The notes below the pieces were generated by a model. That model was not told the DNA's origin, made no database searches, and saw only the letters and a list, made by a program, of their open reading frames with translations. DNA of 64,000 bases from Erodium maritimum (taxonomy: Eukaryota > Streptophyta > Magnoliopsida > Geraniales > Geraniaceae), in NCBI GenBank assembly GCA_963921825.1, contig OY997590.1, forward strand, positions 61,990,012 to 62,054,011. Direction: 5' to 3'. Position numbers and translations under genes: made by a program. Positions within the stretch are counted from its first letter, which is position 1. Every line of letters begins with the position of its first letter. Below, one piece after another: positions 1 through 10,699 of this stretch.

Positions 1-98
1 CTATGCAAAATTTGATCATTTCTGTGAACCATATCGTTTACCATCATCTTCACTCAAGGTTGCATGAGATAAGAAATCAGAGATTTATTTATTTTCAG

Positions 99-2826
99 TG
101 AGGCGAAGGAGGGTGTTCTAGGAGACAAAAGTTCATCTCAATCAAAAGATGATGGTTCTTTACCATCTTTAAAATTGGTCAAAAAGCAGTTTAGCGGTAA
201 ATATGCCATATCATCGGAGGAGTTCACAAATGAAATGGTTAGTAGTCTCAGAGAATTAAATTTACTTTTGTTATGGGATAGTAACATCTGATTGTCTTTT
301 TTCTTTATTTACAGAACATGTGGGAGTAATTAAACCCCACATAAATTATTGCAAAATGTAAGTTTTTATATTTCTTCGATATTTTGTTTAATACTTATGT
401 CAACTGTAATCTTTTAGGTTGGAGCTAAGTCGCGTAATATCTCTTATTTGAAAGGAAAAGTACCATCTTGGGTTGGTATTCCTACATCAGTTGCTCTACC
501 ATTTGGAGCCTTTGAGAAGGTTCTTTCGGATAGCTCAAATCAGGTTTTCCTCATCTTGGAATCTCCTTAATGTTTTATGTGTTGAACCTTCTAATGTTTC
601 GGCTAGCTAAGCTACTTTTTCACAATCGGTCTAAACAATGGCAAACTGTGTATGGGTTTACAGCATTTGTCTAATGATTTCTTCTACGAATACACCATGG
701 CCTAGAGATACACTGACATGACTCTAAGATATAATTCTTATCATTGAATTAAATATTGGCACCCATGTCAGGTTCACCCGATCATTGAATTAATAATTGG
801 TGCAACTGGCTCTACCCCTGAAGGCAAATGATGTGTGGATATTCCATAGTTATCGTAGAAATATACACCACGGCTGTAATTGTGCTTACTGCTATTCTCT
901 ATTTGTATGGGTGTTTGAGTTCTATTCTAAATCCTGACCATTTTGCCTGGGAAGAAAATTATTTGGTCTGACACAATACCTCTCCTTCACATAACAGGCT
1001 GTGGCTGACAAGTTGGAAACTCTGAAGAAAAAGTTAGGAGCAGGAGAATCGAGCATCCTTGGAGAGATTCGTGAGACAGTTCTGCAACTGGCAGCACCAC
1101 CCGAGTTGGTATGTTATTTGTAATGTCAAGCTTCTATGTTTTGTTGGTTGCAAACTTTGCACATTTTATGCAATAACAAAATTTCTCACAAGATGGCAAC
1201 AATGTTGGATGATGGTTACTAATTAGACCTCATTTGCTGACAAGTGATTTCATGTTTTTTCTGGAAACTTTCTTGAAATTCTGCATTTAGTTTCCAGGGA
1301 CTCGGATAACGCATTGCTAGACCTACATTCTTATGCAGATATTTTTTTTTTCTTTTAACTTTTCCTTTATTTAGTAAATTTGATTCATTGTATTACATAT
1401 TAGATACCTTTGTAATGTCGTTTTTTTGGTAGAAAGAAAGCTTATGAAATAGTTACTTATAGGTGAAAGAGCTGAAAACTAAGATGCAAAGTTCAGAGAT
1501 GCCTTGGCCTGGGGACGAAGGTGAACAACGATGGGAGCAAGCATGGACAGCTATAAAGAAAGTAAGACTGCCTTGTGCTGCATACATGTCATATGATGTA
1601 TGATATAAATGAAGCTAGTTTTTGTTGAAAATAAGTTGTCAGTTTCGAAATAACATGCCACTCATTCCAGTGTAAATAATGCCTATAGATTATTTCCTCT
1701 GGGTATTTCAGATATATTTATGGATGCACTGTTACAATGCAGGTCTGGGCTTCAAAGTGGAATGAAAGGGCGTACTTCAGCACAAGAAAATTGAAACTAG
1801 ATCATGATTGTCTTTGCATGGCTGTTCTTGTTCAGGAAATCATTAATGCTGATTATGCATTTGTTATCCACACAACTAATCCATCATCGGGAGACTCGAC
1901 AGAGATATATGCTGAGGTATCTGTCGTATTTATTTTGTTTTACTGTACTTTATTTTGAATTTGAGTTTTGAGCAGAAAAGTGAAGATATTGACTGTATCC
2001 ACCTTGTCTGAAAGGTCGTAAAAGGTCTAGGAGAAACTTTGGTTGGAGCATATCCTGGCCGGGCGTTAAGTTTTATCTGCAAGAAAAGTGATTTGAACTC
2101 TCCTCAGGTAACCAAGCTTAAATTGATTTGCCATAATTGGTGTGTTAGAATGCATATAGAAGCTAAGCAAGTGAACTATGCAATCATAAATTGTATACAA
2201 AGCTTTCCCTATTATCTTGATGAAAATATTATAATAAGGATTCTGGCTTTGAGGAGCCAACCTGAAGGTTCTTTTCATTACAATGTAAATAGGAAACCTG
2301 TGTATGTTCTTATCCTGTTGCACTCATTAGAGTTGGGTAACTTTTCAGCTGTTGGGTTACCCTAGCAAACCCATAGGTCTGTTCATAAGAAGATCTATCA
2401 TTTTCCGCTCTGATTCCAATGGTGAAGATTTAGAAGGTTATGCTGGCGCTGGCCTGTATGACAGGTAAAACTTAAACCAAATCCTCTTGCACATTTACAT
2501 ATTGGTTTGATAAATGGGACAAAATGCTGCCCAGTCAGTCATAGCTTGCAACCTCTTTCATGACAAACTAACAATTTGTATCATGGAATTATCTCACTTT
2601 CCATTTACATCTTCTATGCAGTGTACCAATGGATGAGGAAGATAAGGTGGTGCTCGACTACACAACAGACTCTTTGATGACAGATGGCAACTTCCGCCAG
2701 GAAATACTCTCTAGCATTGCCCGTGCAGGACATGCAATTGAGGAACTGTATGGGTCCGCTCAAGACATTGAAGGCGTGATCAGGGATGGGAAACTCTACG
2801 TTGTCCAGACAAGACCACAAATGTGA
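99..2826 (+). CDS. GWD1: Alpha-glucan water dikinase, C-terminal part (last eight exons)
   Basis: Starch-phosphorylating dikinase of plastids. It transfers the beta-phosphate of ATP to glucosyl C6 of amylopectin through a phosphohistidine and so opens starch for degradation. Exons read in one frame with GT-AG borders: 99-237, 418-543, 998-1108, 1463-1561, 1743-1916, 2015-2107, 2349-2464 and 2622-2826 (TGA stop), about 354 residues in all. Conserved stretches include VGAKSRNISYLKGKVPSWVG, MPWPGDEGEQRWEQAW, KVWASKWNERAYFSTRK, VVKGLGETLVGAYPGR, RSIIFRSDSNGEDLEGYAG and the terminal LYVVQTRPQM. These belong to the PPDK-like nucleotide-binding domain, which is C-terminal in GWD proteins. The CBM45 starch-binding modules and the catalytic His domain lie upstream, outside the window (the family is about 1400 residues). 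Bases 1-98 are intron. No lesion is visible, so this looks like a functional single-copy gene. GWD1 fits better than GWD3/PWD on the sequence of the C-terminus. Confidence 0.95.
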
Positions 2827-3296
2827 GCATAATTATTCCCCATTTTAAAGTCCTAGTTGTGGAGCTCTCTACGTTACGTCAAAGAAACACCCTACCGCTC
2901 CCGTTCCCAAATCCCATACAACTGGAGCACCAAGGAATGATCCTAATACAGATAGCAACAAAAATTTGTAAGTCCGGCTATTCAACTGCCATATGAGATT
3001 TTCATTGGTGATGTTTATACAGCATAATAAAACCCTGCTATTGCCAAATTGAGCTTCTAGGGGTCGTGTTGTCTCGTCGTTCTGTCTGCTCAAATTACTT
3101 CATTTCCCTTACCTAGCATTCGGTTCCAAGACTGTTCTTTGTTCACAAAAGTCCTCAACTGAAAGACGCTATTTTATTTATTTATTCTGGTACTTGACAG
3201 ATTATTGCTAGATGTTGCAGGCAAGCTATATCAAAGTTCCTTTATAGCCCTTACACAAATCTGCAGGGAACCAGGAAACATTCATCCACACCTCGT
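2827..3296. other. Convergent 3' flanks of GWD1 and the SOUL gene
   Basis: This 470-base stretch lies between two convergent stop codons. It should hold the 3' UTRs and polyadenylation regions of both genes. T-rich and TTTATTTATTT-like tracts near 3171-3184 could serve polyadenylation on either strand. No credible coding region was seen; the short open frame on the minus strand has no family features. Confidence 0.6.
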
Positions 3297-4017
3297 TCAA
3301 GCAGCAGATAAGTCAAAAGAGGCATTGTACTGAGCAATGGTATAAGAGTTGTTATATTCTCTAACCATTGGTGCGTCAGTCAAGTGCTTATCCAGGCTTG
3401 TGGATAGAGCTTCTATTTCTTTATTAATGTTGTTGTCTTTAGCAAACCCAGAAAACTTCCTGACTGCTACACAGTGAGCCTTCCATACTATTGTTCTCAA
3501 GTTGAGGTCAGCGTTGGGATGCGGATGGTTTCCCTCAAAATTGGCTGATAGAAAATATCTAACAGAATAGCTCGATCCATGTGATGATGATGATGATGAT
3601 GTAACGCTGGTCAATACAGGTGCAGTCATCTCCATTTTGGTAGAGTTAAGGTTAGCTCCATGGATGTATCGGTATAACCTGCACACAGAAGGCCGGTACC
3701 TTATCAGACTTTCCCTTTCTTTTCTCTAGCATTTTCCTAGAAACCAAACAGAGACTATAAGTTGGTTAGGTGGGAGTTGAGAGAAACCTGTGAAAACCTC
3801 GTTTGGTAGAGTTCTTGAAGGAGGTTGTGCCTTGGACCGCAGCTGACATCCAAGACGATTCTCTGTAGAGTCTGATCTGAAAATCAGATTCAGTTCGAAC
3901 CACTGTGTAGTGGGGCGATTCGATTGCCTGGCCAGAGAGTAGGAGGAATCTACTAATGAGTGATACTAGTAATACTACCAAACACTTCATTTTCCTTGCC
4001 TTGTGTATGTGGCTCAA
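3297..4017 (-). CDS. SOUL heme-binding family protein, two exons, secreted type
   Basis: Plant heme-binding protein of the SOUL/HBP family, which binds heme and related tetrapyrroles. Exon 1 is 4017-3788 and exon 2 is 3678-3297. The intron has a GT donor after CACAG and an acceptor CAG, and the split Arg codon joins GFHR to LYRYIHGANL. The product is 203 residues from the first ATG, close to the usual family size of about 200-220. Landmarks are a hydrophobic N-terminus (CLVVLLVSLISRFLLLSG) that looks like a signal peptide, then IESPHYTVVRTESDFQIRLY, the family motif MTAPVLTS, and a C-terminal AQYNASFDL. A TATA-like box lies so close to the first ATG that translation may start at Met10 (base 3990), leaving a cleaner signal peptide. 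A run of Ser codons after MTAPVLTSVT comes from a trinucleotide repeat. Intact; convergent with GWD1. Confidence 0.9.
3582..3601. repeat. (TGA)n microsatellite inside the SOUL gene
   Basis: Six or so tandem TGA/ATC units in exon 2 encode a poly-Ser run on the minus strand, just after the MTAPVLTS motif. The family tolerates insertions in this loop. Copy number changes would stay in frame because the unit is three bases. Confidence 0.85.
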
Positions 4018-4030
4018 TGTTCTGATATTG

Positions 4031-4040
4031 ATTTAAATAT
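4031..4040 (-). promoter_or_regulatory. TATA-like box of the SOUL gene
   Basis: ATATTTAAAT on the minus strand lies 14-23 bases upstream of the first ATG of the SOUL gene. If it is used, transcription would begin near base 4005, downstream of that ATG. This favours the second Met at 3990 as the real start. Inference from spacing only. Confidence 0.35.
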
Positions 4041-4339
4041 CCAACGGCATCGGGAGATAAAAAGTTAGTTAAGCGGAAGCCCAGATCCGAGTCTAAGATA
4101 CCTATGAATGAGGGAAAATGTGAAAATTTTATCTGATGTTAAAAATTAATGGGTTATTTCCGCTTTATTATTCTAAAAGTTTTGGATTTCATTTAAGTTA
4201 TTTTGAACTTTTTTTCATGTCGTTTTGCTATTCTAAGGTTTCGTTTCTCTCAATTTAATATCTAACGTTAATTTTTTTGTTAACTCTTCGACAGAAAATA
4301 GTCATATGACTTTCAAAATGATTATAAATTTACCCTTTG

Positions 4340-5250
4340 GACTCTTAAAACCCTAAATTCCCTTTTCATTTCCTCTCCCTATTATGTTCTTCTTCACGTT
4401 GCTCGAGTCGATCTCCACTCCGGATTGATTGTCGTTGTCGCATGCAACCACGATCGACTGCTTGTCATCGCTGGAGGTTGAGTCATGGTTGTGCCCAGCC
4501 GCGTCCCAGAGATCGAGTTGTCGTTCGTTGCTCCCGTTCTCCTATTCTAGAGTGTATGGACCCTAAGGAAGCTCTATCTGGACCACCACGTTGGCGAGCA
4601 GACGGTCTAAGGAGAGTTTTGCTGGATCTGTGGCCGTGGACGGTGGAGGAGTGAGGTTGTCCCATGGCCCACCGTGTTCAAGGTCGTGTCAGTATCGTTC
4701 CTGAAAAGGTTCATGATATGAACTTCTAAGGTCCAACGTCACCGGAGCAGCTCAAATCCAGAGCTTGAGCTTTCGTGGTTCGAGTTCAAACTAGTTGGAT
4801 ATGATCTGAATCGACATGTATGTTGGATTTTTTGAAGAACCAGTTTGTCATTAGCGCCTCCTAGGGCATATCTGGTCTGGTCAGCAACAAGACCACGTCA
4901 GAGTTCGCCGTCTTCCTCAGAACCTCATAATCGTGGTGGTGTTAGACCTAGCAAGTGTTGGGTTGGGTCTGCGTCTCAAGCTTCGCCGCATTTGGGGTTT
5001 GGGGCTCTGTTGCGGTTTTGGGTGATGTGGTGATGAAGACAATGAATTTAGGGTTTCTCAGTTTGATCGGGGTGGAAGAAGAAATAGGCATTGTTGGCTT
5101 GAGTTGTGGGTTTTATTGAAGAAATAGGTTTGATTGTGGAGGAAGAAGAAATGGGTTTTGATGAACGACGCTAGAATGTGAATATGAAATGATCTATTAG
5201 TGAACTTAGGATCCCAATTATTAGTTTTGGCTTTAGAGGACAAATCTAAA
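4340..5250. other. GC-richer internal segment of MULE A, possible captured host DNA
   Basis: Inside an AT-rich element this block is distinctly richer in GC and carries CG dinucleotides and short open frames on both strands (for example 4442-4654 plus). None shows a recognisable domain. Mutator-like elements often carry fragments of host genes (Pack-MULEs), and this segment has the right place and composition for that. I cannot name a parent gene, and it may simply be element sequence. Confidence 0.3.
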
Positions 5251-5446
5251 AGAAACCCCTATTATCCTAAAAATTGTGTGAGCCAATCCTAACTATACAC
5301 TCTTAAGATCCAACATTCACCATATTGTCACAGTATCACCCCAATCCCACCCAAAATTAACTTGTCATTTTCATCGTTTCTCAGACAAATAAGGGCATAA
5401 TTGTAATAGCATGGTGCCATGTGGAAAAGTGTCCATTTTTTTCTTC

Positions 5447-6301
5447 ACCAATTCACTAATTTAATCATTCCCGCTTCGTTTCAACTCCAATTAGCTTCAA
5501 ACTTGCACCCATATTTTTCTTTTTCCAAGGGCTTTAAATCAAGATTAGTCATGAGTATATTTTGAAGCACGAGAATAAAAATTTATATCGGGGTGATAAA
5601 AATAATGTTCAATATTGATAAATCTTCATTAATAAATGTTTTATATCGGGGTATCAAACTAGTGTTAAATGTTGATAAAAAACATGTACCGAGGTGATAA
5701 AAAACAATTAATGAGGTGATAAAAAAATTGTTCAATTTTGATAATAAGTGTGATGAACTAGAGTTTATTGTTGATAAAACTAGTGCTTAATGTTCATAAA
5801 AAACATGTGATGAGGTGATAAAACTAGTGTTCAATGTTGATAAAAGCAGTGTAAAGTGTTGATAAAAATTATCCATATATAATTTCTTTTTAAATCATCC
5901 CCGAAATAATTTATTTTTTTCTTGCTTTAAAACATATTAATCACTGATCTTGATAGAAAACCCTTGAAAAACAAAGATATGCAAACGTTTGAAGCCAATC
6001 GGAGTTCAAACGAAGTGGGAAAAATTAAATCATGTTTAGTTTTGAAAAATGAGGTGATAAACCTAGTGTCCAGTGTTGATAAAACCAATGTAAAGTGTTG
6101 ATAAAACCAGTGTAAAGTGTTGATAAAATTTACCCATATATTTTTTTTAAATCAACCCCAAAATAATTATTTTTTTCGTGCTTCAAAATATGTTCATGAC
6201 TGATCTTGATAGAAATCCCTTGAAAAAACAAAAATATTAGCACAAGTTCGAAGCCAATCGGAGTTCAAACGAAGCAGTAAAAATTAAATTTGTGAATTGG
6301 T
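5447..6301. mobile_element. Nested palindromic (fold-back-like) element with subrepeats
   Basis: The left arm (about 5447-5603, starting ACCAATTCAC) is matched by the reverse complement of the right arm (about 6145-6301, ending GTGAATTGGT) over about 155 bases. Shared blocks include CGTTTCAACTCCAATTAGCTTC versus CGTTTGAACTCCGATTGGCTTC, read in the same direction. A further direct copy of the right arm sits at 5874-6036. Between the arms are degenerate tandem units of GTGTTGATAAAA / GAGGTGATAAAA type (about 5590-5870 and 6050-6135). No coding region. This is a TIR or fold-back type non-autonomous element nested in MULE A. A clear target duplication was not found. Confidence 0.6.
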
Positions 6302-7054
6302 AAAAAATATATATGATAGTTTTACTAGAAAGCGCTATAACTTACCAAAAAAGTGTTGTTTTTTTTTCATTCAAAAACTCAATTGCATCTCTCATCCACC
6401 CATTTATAAAATGAATGACAGATGGGTTCACACTGTTTTTAGGTTAAAGAGTGGTTTCTATTTGATTTATTCTCTTGACTTTAACTGCATGCAATGGATA
6501 AATTCATAATGGCATCAGGTAGTTTTGAGGACGAAGAAAATTATAGGCTAGAAGAGTTTCTAAGATTGAAGAAGCCGTTTTTGGGTAGCAAACTGAAATA
6601 ATATAAAAAAATTAATAAGATATTAATTAAATCAATAAAAAGTTAAAAATAATAAAAACTAAAAAATAATAAGTACATTAAAAATATATATTCAAAAAAT
6701 GTTTTTATAAAATTTAATATGATTTTTATGTATTATCAAAATAGACTGTTTTTTATATATTTTTTGTATAAATATCTGAAATTTAATTATAATGGCATAT
6801 TTTGAAAAATTAAAAGTTAATGAAGGGCATTATTGATACTTAATCACTTTTTTGTTCTGAACAGTCAATGACATGAGTTTGAAAATTTGACTATTAGTGA
6901 AGGGTACTATGGATATTTTACCTGTTTTCGATGGAAAATTTTAATTGGAAAGTACTAAATTAATAAAAACGTAACTCCGAGGTAATGAGACGACAAAAAA
7001 GAGGATATGTTAAATGAAATCTAAAACTTTAAGGTAGTGAGGTGGAATTAACCT

Positions 7055-9004
7055 AAAATCAGTTTACTATCAGCCTTCTCGTAACGACTATACCTCATTA
7101 AGATGTTGGAATTATAATGAATATGTAAGAATTTGGAAGGCAATGAAAAAATATTTCGGAAAAATGTAAAGAAAAAAGCTGAATCGTTTAGAAAAGAGGG
7201 GTAAATTGTAAACCATATTTCTTTGTTTTGGAATGGATTGCAAGAGAAAAAAGATAGACTGGGTCTTAAAATAGATTGTTTGTTGACAAAGAAGATTAGA
7301 GATAGTCTGTCCCTACATGTATTTACTTGTTCCAGGGATGTTAGTAAAGAGAAACAAACACAGGCACAAAAAATTTATTTTTGGCATGAATCGAGGTTGT
7401 AGCTAGGATGCCTGACTAATCCAAATAAACAATTAAGAAGAGGTTCTCATTCACTCGGTGATTTGCGTAGAATATTCAGAATTTTCCTGCCTCGAGTCGG
7501 ACGAAGTTGTGTTTTTTAGAGGACATGTTGATCCCTCGTAGTAGACCCTTGGGTGGATGTGAGGATTATACCAAGTTGCCAAGAAGGTTCCTAAGAAACG
7601 AGGAAAGTGGGTTCAGAAGGATTTAGAGCCCGGAGGGATGGGGTATGACTCCTATGAAACCTCATGTATATCCCTAATGCCTTCAATAAGCCCAGGGAGG
7701 CTACTATGCAGGCATCTTCTCATGACCCAGGACCTTTCTCCCTCGCCCTTGTTCGTGGGTGGCTCTACATTCTCCCGTTAAGGACCGGGTGTTATCCCCC
7801 ATACTACAATCCCGATTGTAAAGTTCGACGGATGTTCCAACATGTAGGGGTTGAGGCCCAACTTGGGAGAGGGGTTGAGGCCCATGATCCTCTAATAGGG
7901 GGGCCTCTCATCCGACAAGGGGTCAGTGGGATGAATCCTTACTGTTGATGGCAGTGCATCGTCCCGCCATCGAGGTTGGCTTGATACCTAGAGACCCGCC
8001 TAAAGTCGAACTGGATGCAGATGCGGAAGAGTAGGTACCGTTCTCGGGTGTCCCAAAATTTCCCAAGCAATAGTAGTGCAATATTGATGGATTTGGCACC
8101 ACGTATTACCGGTGATGAATTGGCCTCCATTGTCCTCGATGGGGTGGCATATCCTTGTGACTATGGGTGCCCTCTTGGTGCAGCATTGGAGGCATGTACG
8201 TCCTGGTATCCAATCCCTCATGTCTCCTAAAGGTTCCCAACCCCACGGGTGGTCGTGGTCCACTTCCCAACCAATTGGGGATGGACAACCCGATCACCAA
8301 GGATGGCCCAAAGTCCGAGAAGCATCGGTGGGGGTGGAAATAACATTTGGTCAGGTTCCGAGGTTCCACCAAGTCTACCTAGTCTGGGTTGGCTTGGTCA
8401 TCCATGGTCCGCCGGCGAGGCCTTGCCACCACCCTTGCCTCCCACAAGAGAACGATCGGTCCATTAGGCAGGAGATCCGGTGTATTTGGTGCCACTTTTG
8501 GTCAGCGTCCTATGGCGTGTTGGCGGATCAAGAAAGGAGCCCTACCGCCTTCATGGGGCTAGGCCATCGATCAGGCCCTAGTAGGGTGACGAATAGGGTT
8601 GGGAGAAAAGAGGAGAGGCGTCGATGAGGAGGGGGAGTGGTGGTGTGGCGTCGCCATAGTGGTAGGTAGAGGGGAAAACGAAATAGTTCGGGAAAAAATA
8701 CCCTGGCCAGAGGCCATTAGTGTTTCAATGAGACGCTTGCCTCCAAAAAGAATTACTTACAGTAGGAAGGAGAATAAATATTTTATTATTATTTTAATTT
8801 TAATACTTTTTAATAATTAATTAATTCATAAATTGATAATAAACAAAGTCTATTATGAAACTTGAAACAATTTAAAAGGCATGTCCTCGTTCTGTTGTTT
8901 TATTCAGGGATTTGTAAGATGTCGATTCTTTCATTTGGTTTGTGCCCTTCATAAGCCTCCACCAAGACCTCCAAATGAAATCTATTTGTACATTATCTTA
9001 GCTT
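7055..9004. other. Unassigned intergenic region with GC-rich block 7470-8700
   Basis: AT-rich DNA to about 7460 is followed by a GC-rich block with overlapping short open frames on both strands (longest 8112-8627 plus). None has a recognisable domain, a plausible start context or a consistent frame. From about 8760 the sequence is AT-rich again (poly-AT near 8780-8830). The GC-rich block may be a decayed transposon leader or gene remnant. I see no supportable gene. Confidence 0.4.
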
Positions 9005-9009
9005 GATCC

Positions 9010-10685
9010 TGTTGGGTCTCGATGGAGGGTATGAACACATACTTGCAGCGAAAATAACTCGAGACCATGTCATAGAACACTACCAAATATTAGATACACA
9101 AGAGAATAAACAATATGGATGTTTCCTTACCAACTAGTTCAAGAAAAGGAAGAGAACACCAAAGAAACGATGATCGGCTTGAGTCTCCAAGACGCCTACG
9201 TATCCAATTGGAATCAAAGCCACGTAGTTCTTCTTTAGATGACTCAAGAACACAACAAGAGGGGGGAAAAGTGCCAAACTCGAAATTGTAGTGTGAGAGG
9301 GAGAGAAGTTGTGTTTCTATTCTTGTCTTGTGATTTGTTGTAGGAAAAAGATGACTTAAACCATCAACAACCATCAAGGACAAGTAAGGTGTGAAGCATG
9401 GTGTGAAGTAAGACAAGCATGGTGCTAAGTATGACAAGACAAGATGGGTTAGGTGGTGAATCACCAACACCTTAATCCTTGTCTTGCTTACTTAGTACTA
9501 ATTAATCAAGACTTGATTAATTAGTTCCATGGGCCTTGGTTGCATGGGCCTTTCATGGGCCTCTTGGAACATGGCCCATGGCCATTCCCAACGAGGTCCC
9601 GTGACGTGCTCATCGCCTCCAAGCCTTCCATACCGGAAATGTCCAACATTATCCAACGCGATCAATCCCAAGACTCCAAGCCTTGTCTTGATCCGTAATG
9701 TCCTATTCACTTACGGGCACATGACCCAAAACCCAGTTTTGGTCATGTCCCGAGACAACTCTCTTTTGGCCATTCTCCATAAATGTGTCAATGAGTTTCA
9801 TCCTTCGGTGTGACCCTTAGGTCTATGCATGTCGATAGATCAACGTAAAATCCCATTTTACTTGATCCTATATAAGTGGCAACTAACGAGACTTTAGTAT
9901 TGCCTGACACTACATAGCGAATCGAACCAATCGATTCTAACCTTTCCGTCGTCCCTGTCATTATCCTTTTATCTCCGATATCCTGATTGAGATAAGGCAT
10001 AGAGCCGTCATCCTTATTATTCTCAATCGCTGTTCCTTGATATGTGAGATGACTGAATATATGATACCTAGTATCATGTGCATGGCCATGCTATTCTTTC
10101 AGTCACTCTCGATCAAGCGGCCGAGAACCGATATCTTTCCCATACCTCAGTATGAGGGATAAATCCCTTAGCCGTCTTTCGTGTCACTCATGCAACCCGT
10201 CCCCAAGCCAATCCTGGCCGTTATGGAAGCCCTGTTACGGACAACGTTAGGCTCAGGTCAAACTTAGTTGTTGACTGCATAGTGATCACAAAGACTCCTT
10301 GGTCTAAGGATACATGACAAGCTACGACACTGAATATGTTAATGACTCAATCTATGACACATATTCAGGGCGGGTCGTCCAATATCATGTCCCACATGAT
10401 ATCTATGATCAGACTCCGGAATCCCATTCCAATGACTAACAGAACGTAAGCCATGAAGAGCCATCTTTCATACTAGTCGCTTCTAGTGAAGCTTTATTGA
10501 CTAGGGACCCATCGAGTGTGATCCATCTCGATCTATGGTTCTATTCGCATGGTGGGCATAGATCAGAAATCACATCGATATATTACTCCAACACATAAGT
10601 AATAGAAAGCCGCTTTAATCTTATTGCTAATGATGATATATACATTTGGACATTTATGATTGAACTACGGGCACTAAGACTAACA
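9010..10685 (-). repeat. 3' LTR of copia copy 1
   Basis: 1676 bases, same length as its partner at 16264-17939. In element orientation it starts TGTTAGTCTTAGTGCCC and ends GAGACCCAACA. It contains a TATA-like CTTATATAGG (minus strand, 9867-9876) and a perfect 14-bp inverted repeat with a 1-base spacer at 9497-9525 (ACTAATTAATCAAG and its complement). Short open frames inside are repeated in every LTR and are not treated as genes. Confidence 0.93.
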
Positions 10686-10699
10686 ATCTCCCACTTGCC
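10686..10699 (-). promoter_or_regulatory. Polypurine tract of copia copy 1
   Basis: On the minus strand GGGCAAGTGGGAGAT directly precedes the 3' LTR start, overlapping the end of the pol stop codon region. This is the position where plus-strand DNA synthesis is primed in LTR elements. The same tract is found before the 3' LTR of copy 2 (53039-53053). Confidence 0.8.

Larger units (their letters stand above)
4151..7054. mobile_element. Non-autonomous Mutator-like element with long TIRs (MULE A)
   Basis: The left end (4151 to about 4330) and the reverse complement of the right end (about 6870-7054) align over roughly 180 bases. Shared blocks are GGTTATTTCC versus GGTTAATTCC at the tip, then AAAGTTTTGGATTTCATTTAA versus AAAGTTTTAGATTTCATTTAA. 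Nine-base flanks are similar: AAAATTAAT at 4142-4150 and AAAATCAGT at 7055-7063 (7 of 9). Long TIRs and a 9-base duplication are typical of Mutator-like elements. No transposase reading frame was found. The inner part of the right TIR resembles that of the element at 18853-23128, so the two belong to one family. The element is divergent and probably old. Confidence 0.7.

Noticed and set aside
2869..3093. Minus-strand 74-residue frame between GWD1 and the SOUL gene
   Set aside because: No homology recognised, and it lies in the 3' flank of two genes.
8112..8627. 171-residue open frame in the GC-rich block
   Set aside because: It overlaps other frames of similar length on both strands and shows no domain, splice pattern or start context. 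Expected by chance in GC-rich DNA.
9529..9813. 94-residue open frame (MGLGCMGLSWASWNMA type) on the antisense strand of every copia LTR, with copies at 16783, 47154, 53926 and 60705, and the overlapping 70-residue frame
   Set aside because: Repeated only because the LTRs are repeats. No family features, and it lies inside non-coding LTR.
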